NCBI GenBank assembly: GCA_946480555.1
Contig: CAMLLE010000004.1
Span: 1-23,931 of the forward strand
From: an uncultured Verrucomicrobia subdivision 3 bacterium
GTDB taxonomy: Bacteria; Verrucomicrobiota; Verrucomicrobiae; Limisphaerales; CAMLLE01
Reading direction: 5' to 3'
DNA length: 23,931 nucleotides
Translations under genes and position numbers: made by a program
Shown: positions 23,480-23,931 of the stretch, piece after piece
Numbering within the stretch: the first letter of the stretch is position 1
Layout of the letters: each line of letters opens with the position of its first letter
Notes under the pieces: generated by a model
Seen by the model: only the letters and a program-made list of their open reading frames with translations
What the model was told of the DNA's origin: nothing
The model's database searches: none

Positions 23480-23882
23480 GTTTCAAGTTTCAAGATTCAA
23501 GCGCACTGGAACCAATCCCAGCTCCGGAGGAGCGAAAGCAAGTAGCCACGGGTGCAGCGAAGCGAAACCCGTGGATAAAAGTAAAAATGCGATAAGCCCC
23601 GAAGGGGCGGCAGAGCCCCGTCGCCCACTTTGGGGCGAAGACGTTTTGATCGATATCCCACTGGTTTCGCTTCGCTTCACCTGTGGCTGCCCGTCGGCAC
23701 TCCGTTGGAGTGCGAAAATAAGGGGAACCGAGAGCAGTTGATTGAACAGGGAAGCTTCGCGTAAGGCTCTGGCTATCTCTACGAAGAGGTGGCGTTCCGA
23801 TTTTGCCAACAAGGTACGTTCGCGCCGACCGTGTTAGTTGGAGCCCCGCCCCCCTGAAAACTTGAAACTTCAAACTTGAAAC
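23480..23882. repeat. 22-bp inverted repeats framing element B
   Basis: 23480-23501 (starts GTTTCAAGTTTCAAG) and 23861-23882 (starts CTTGAAACTTCAAAC) are inverted copies matching at 20 of 22 positions. They enclose about 360 bp that contain element B and no gene. Together with the flanks this is the gene-free stretch 23428-23931. It could be a composite repeat cassette or two independent insertions of the same simple phrase. Confidence 0.6.
23517..23713. repeat. Element B: second copy of the six-hairpin repeat
   Basis: The same order of hairpins as element A: H1 23521-23533 (GCTCC/GGAGC), H2 23546-23574 (CCACGGG/CCCGTGG), H3 23596-23608 (GCCCC/GGGGC), H4 23622-23637 (CGCCC/GGGCG), H5 23658-23686 (one mismatch) and H6 23697-23713 (GCACTCC/GGAGTGC). 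H6 differs from its counterpart in A but is still fully paired. It lies upstream of the pterin dehydratase gene. Open frames through it are not protein-like. Confidence 0.85.
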
Positions 23883-23931
23883 TCCCCCAATTGAACCTTT
23901 TCTCGCCTCGCGCATTCCACTTACTGAAAAT

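Noticed and set aside
23490..23915. 141-residue minus-strand frame at the right end
   Set aside because: It translates element B and its flanking repeats. Similar repeat-derived text occurs in the frame over element A, so it is not a gene.

Overview
The window looks like chromosomal DNA from a free-living, GC-rich Verrucomicrobiota bacterium, probably of the Pedosphaera/Limisphaerales type. This is inferred from three things: a giant secreted protein with autotransporter-associated beta-strand repeats ending in an 'AVFFRLRRP'-like tail, intergenic spaces full of palindromic repeat elements, and the overall protein character. No sequence search was run. Gene starts are mostly without a clear Shine-Dalgarno motif. 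No tRNA, rRNA, CRISPR array, insertion sequence, phage or conjugation gene was seen.

Layout. 1-2273 (-): tex, an S1-domain RNA-binding accessory protein, cut by the left edge a few codons before its end. 2274-2713: gene-free, filled by a six-hairpin palindromic element (element A). 2714-4852 (+): a lipoprotein prolyl oligopeptidase. 5033-7374 (-): a two-component pair, a soluble GAF-PAS histidine kinase followed by a REC-LuxR response regulator. 7375-7943: gene-free. 7944-12287 (+): a 1447-residue secreted beta-repeat protein with a clear intrinsic terminator. 12360-14678 (-): a secreted GH3 beta-glucosidase, convergent with the previous gene. 14679-14998: gene-free, densely packed with three kinds of short repeat. 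14999-16003 (+): hemB. 16112-16672 (-): a tail-anchored FHA protein.

16757-21135 (-) is a same-strand cluster read in the order alr, pyrC, thioredoxin-like, carA: alanine racemase for peptidoglycan, two de novo pyrimidine enzymes, and a secreted thioredoxin-fold protein lying 4 bp after pyrC. mntR (21246-21677, +), a manganese-type DtxR regulator with all six metal ligands, is divergent from alr. 21877-23427 (-) carries a pterin-4a-carbinolamine dehydratase followed by a galactokinase-family enzyme. The right end (23428-23931) is gene-free and holds element B, a second copy of the six-hairpin element, framed by a 22-bp inverted repeat.

Most genes are housekeeping or have a recognisable family. 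The least explained material is intergenic. Elements A and B keep the same order of six hairpins although their sequences have diverged, including one stem that stays paired with different bases. The other palindromes and short tandem repeats suggest an active or formerly active population of small non-coding repeats. Within the proteins, the points worth a second look are an approximately 28-residue insertion in PyrC, an altered sugar-site motif in GalK, a possible phospho-switch segment in the FHA protein, and a hairpin in the thioredoxin-carA gap.
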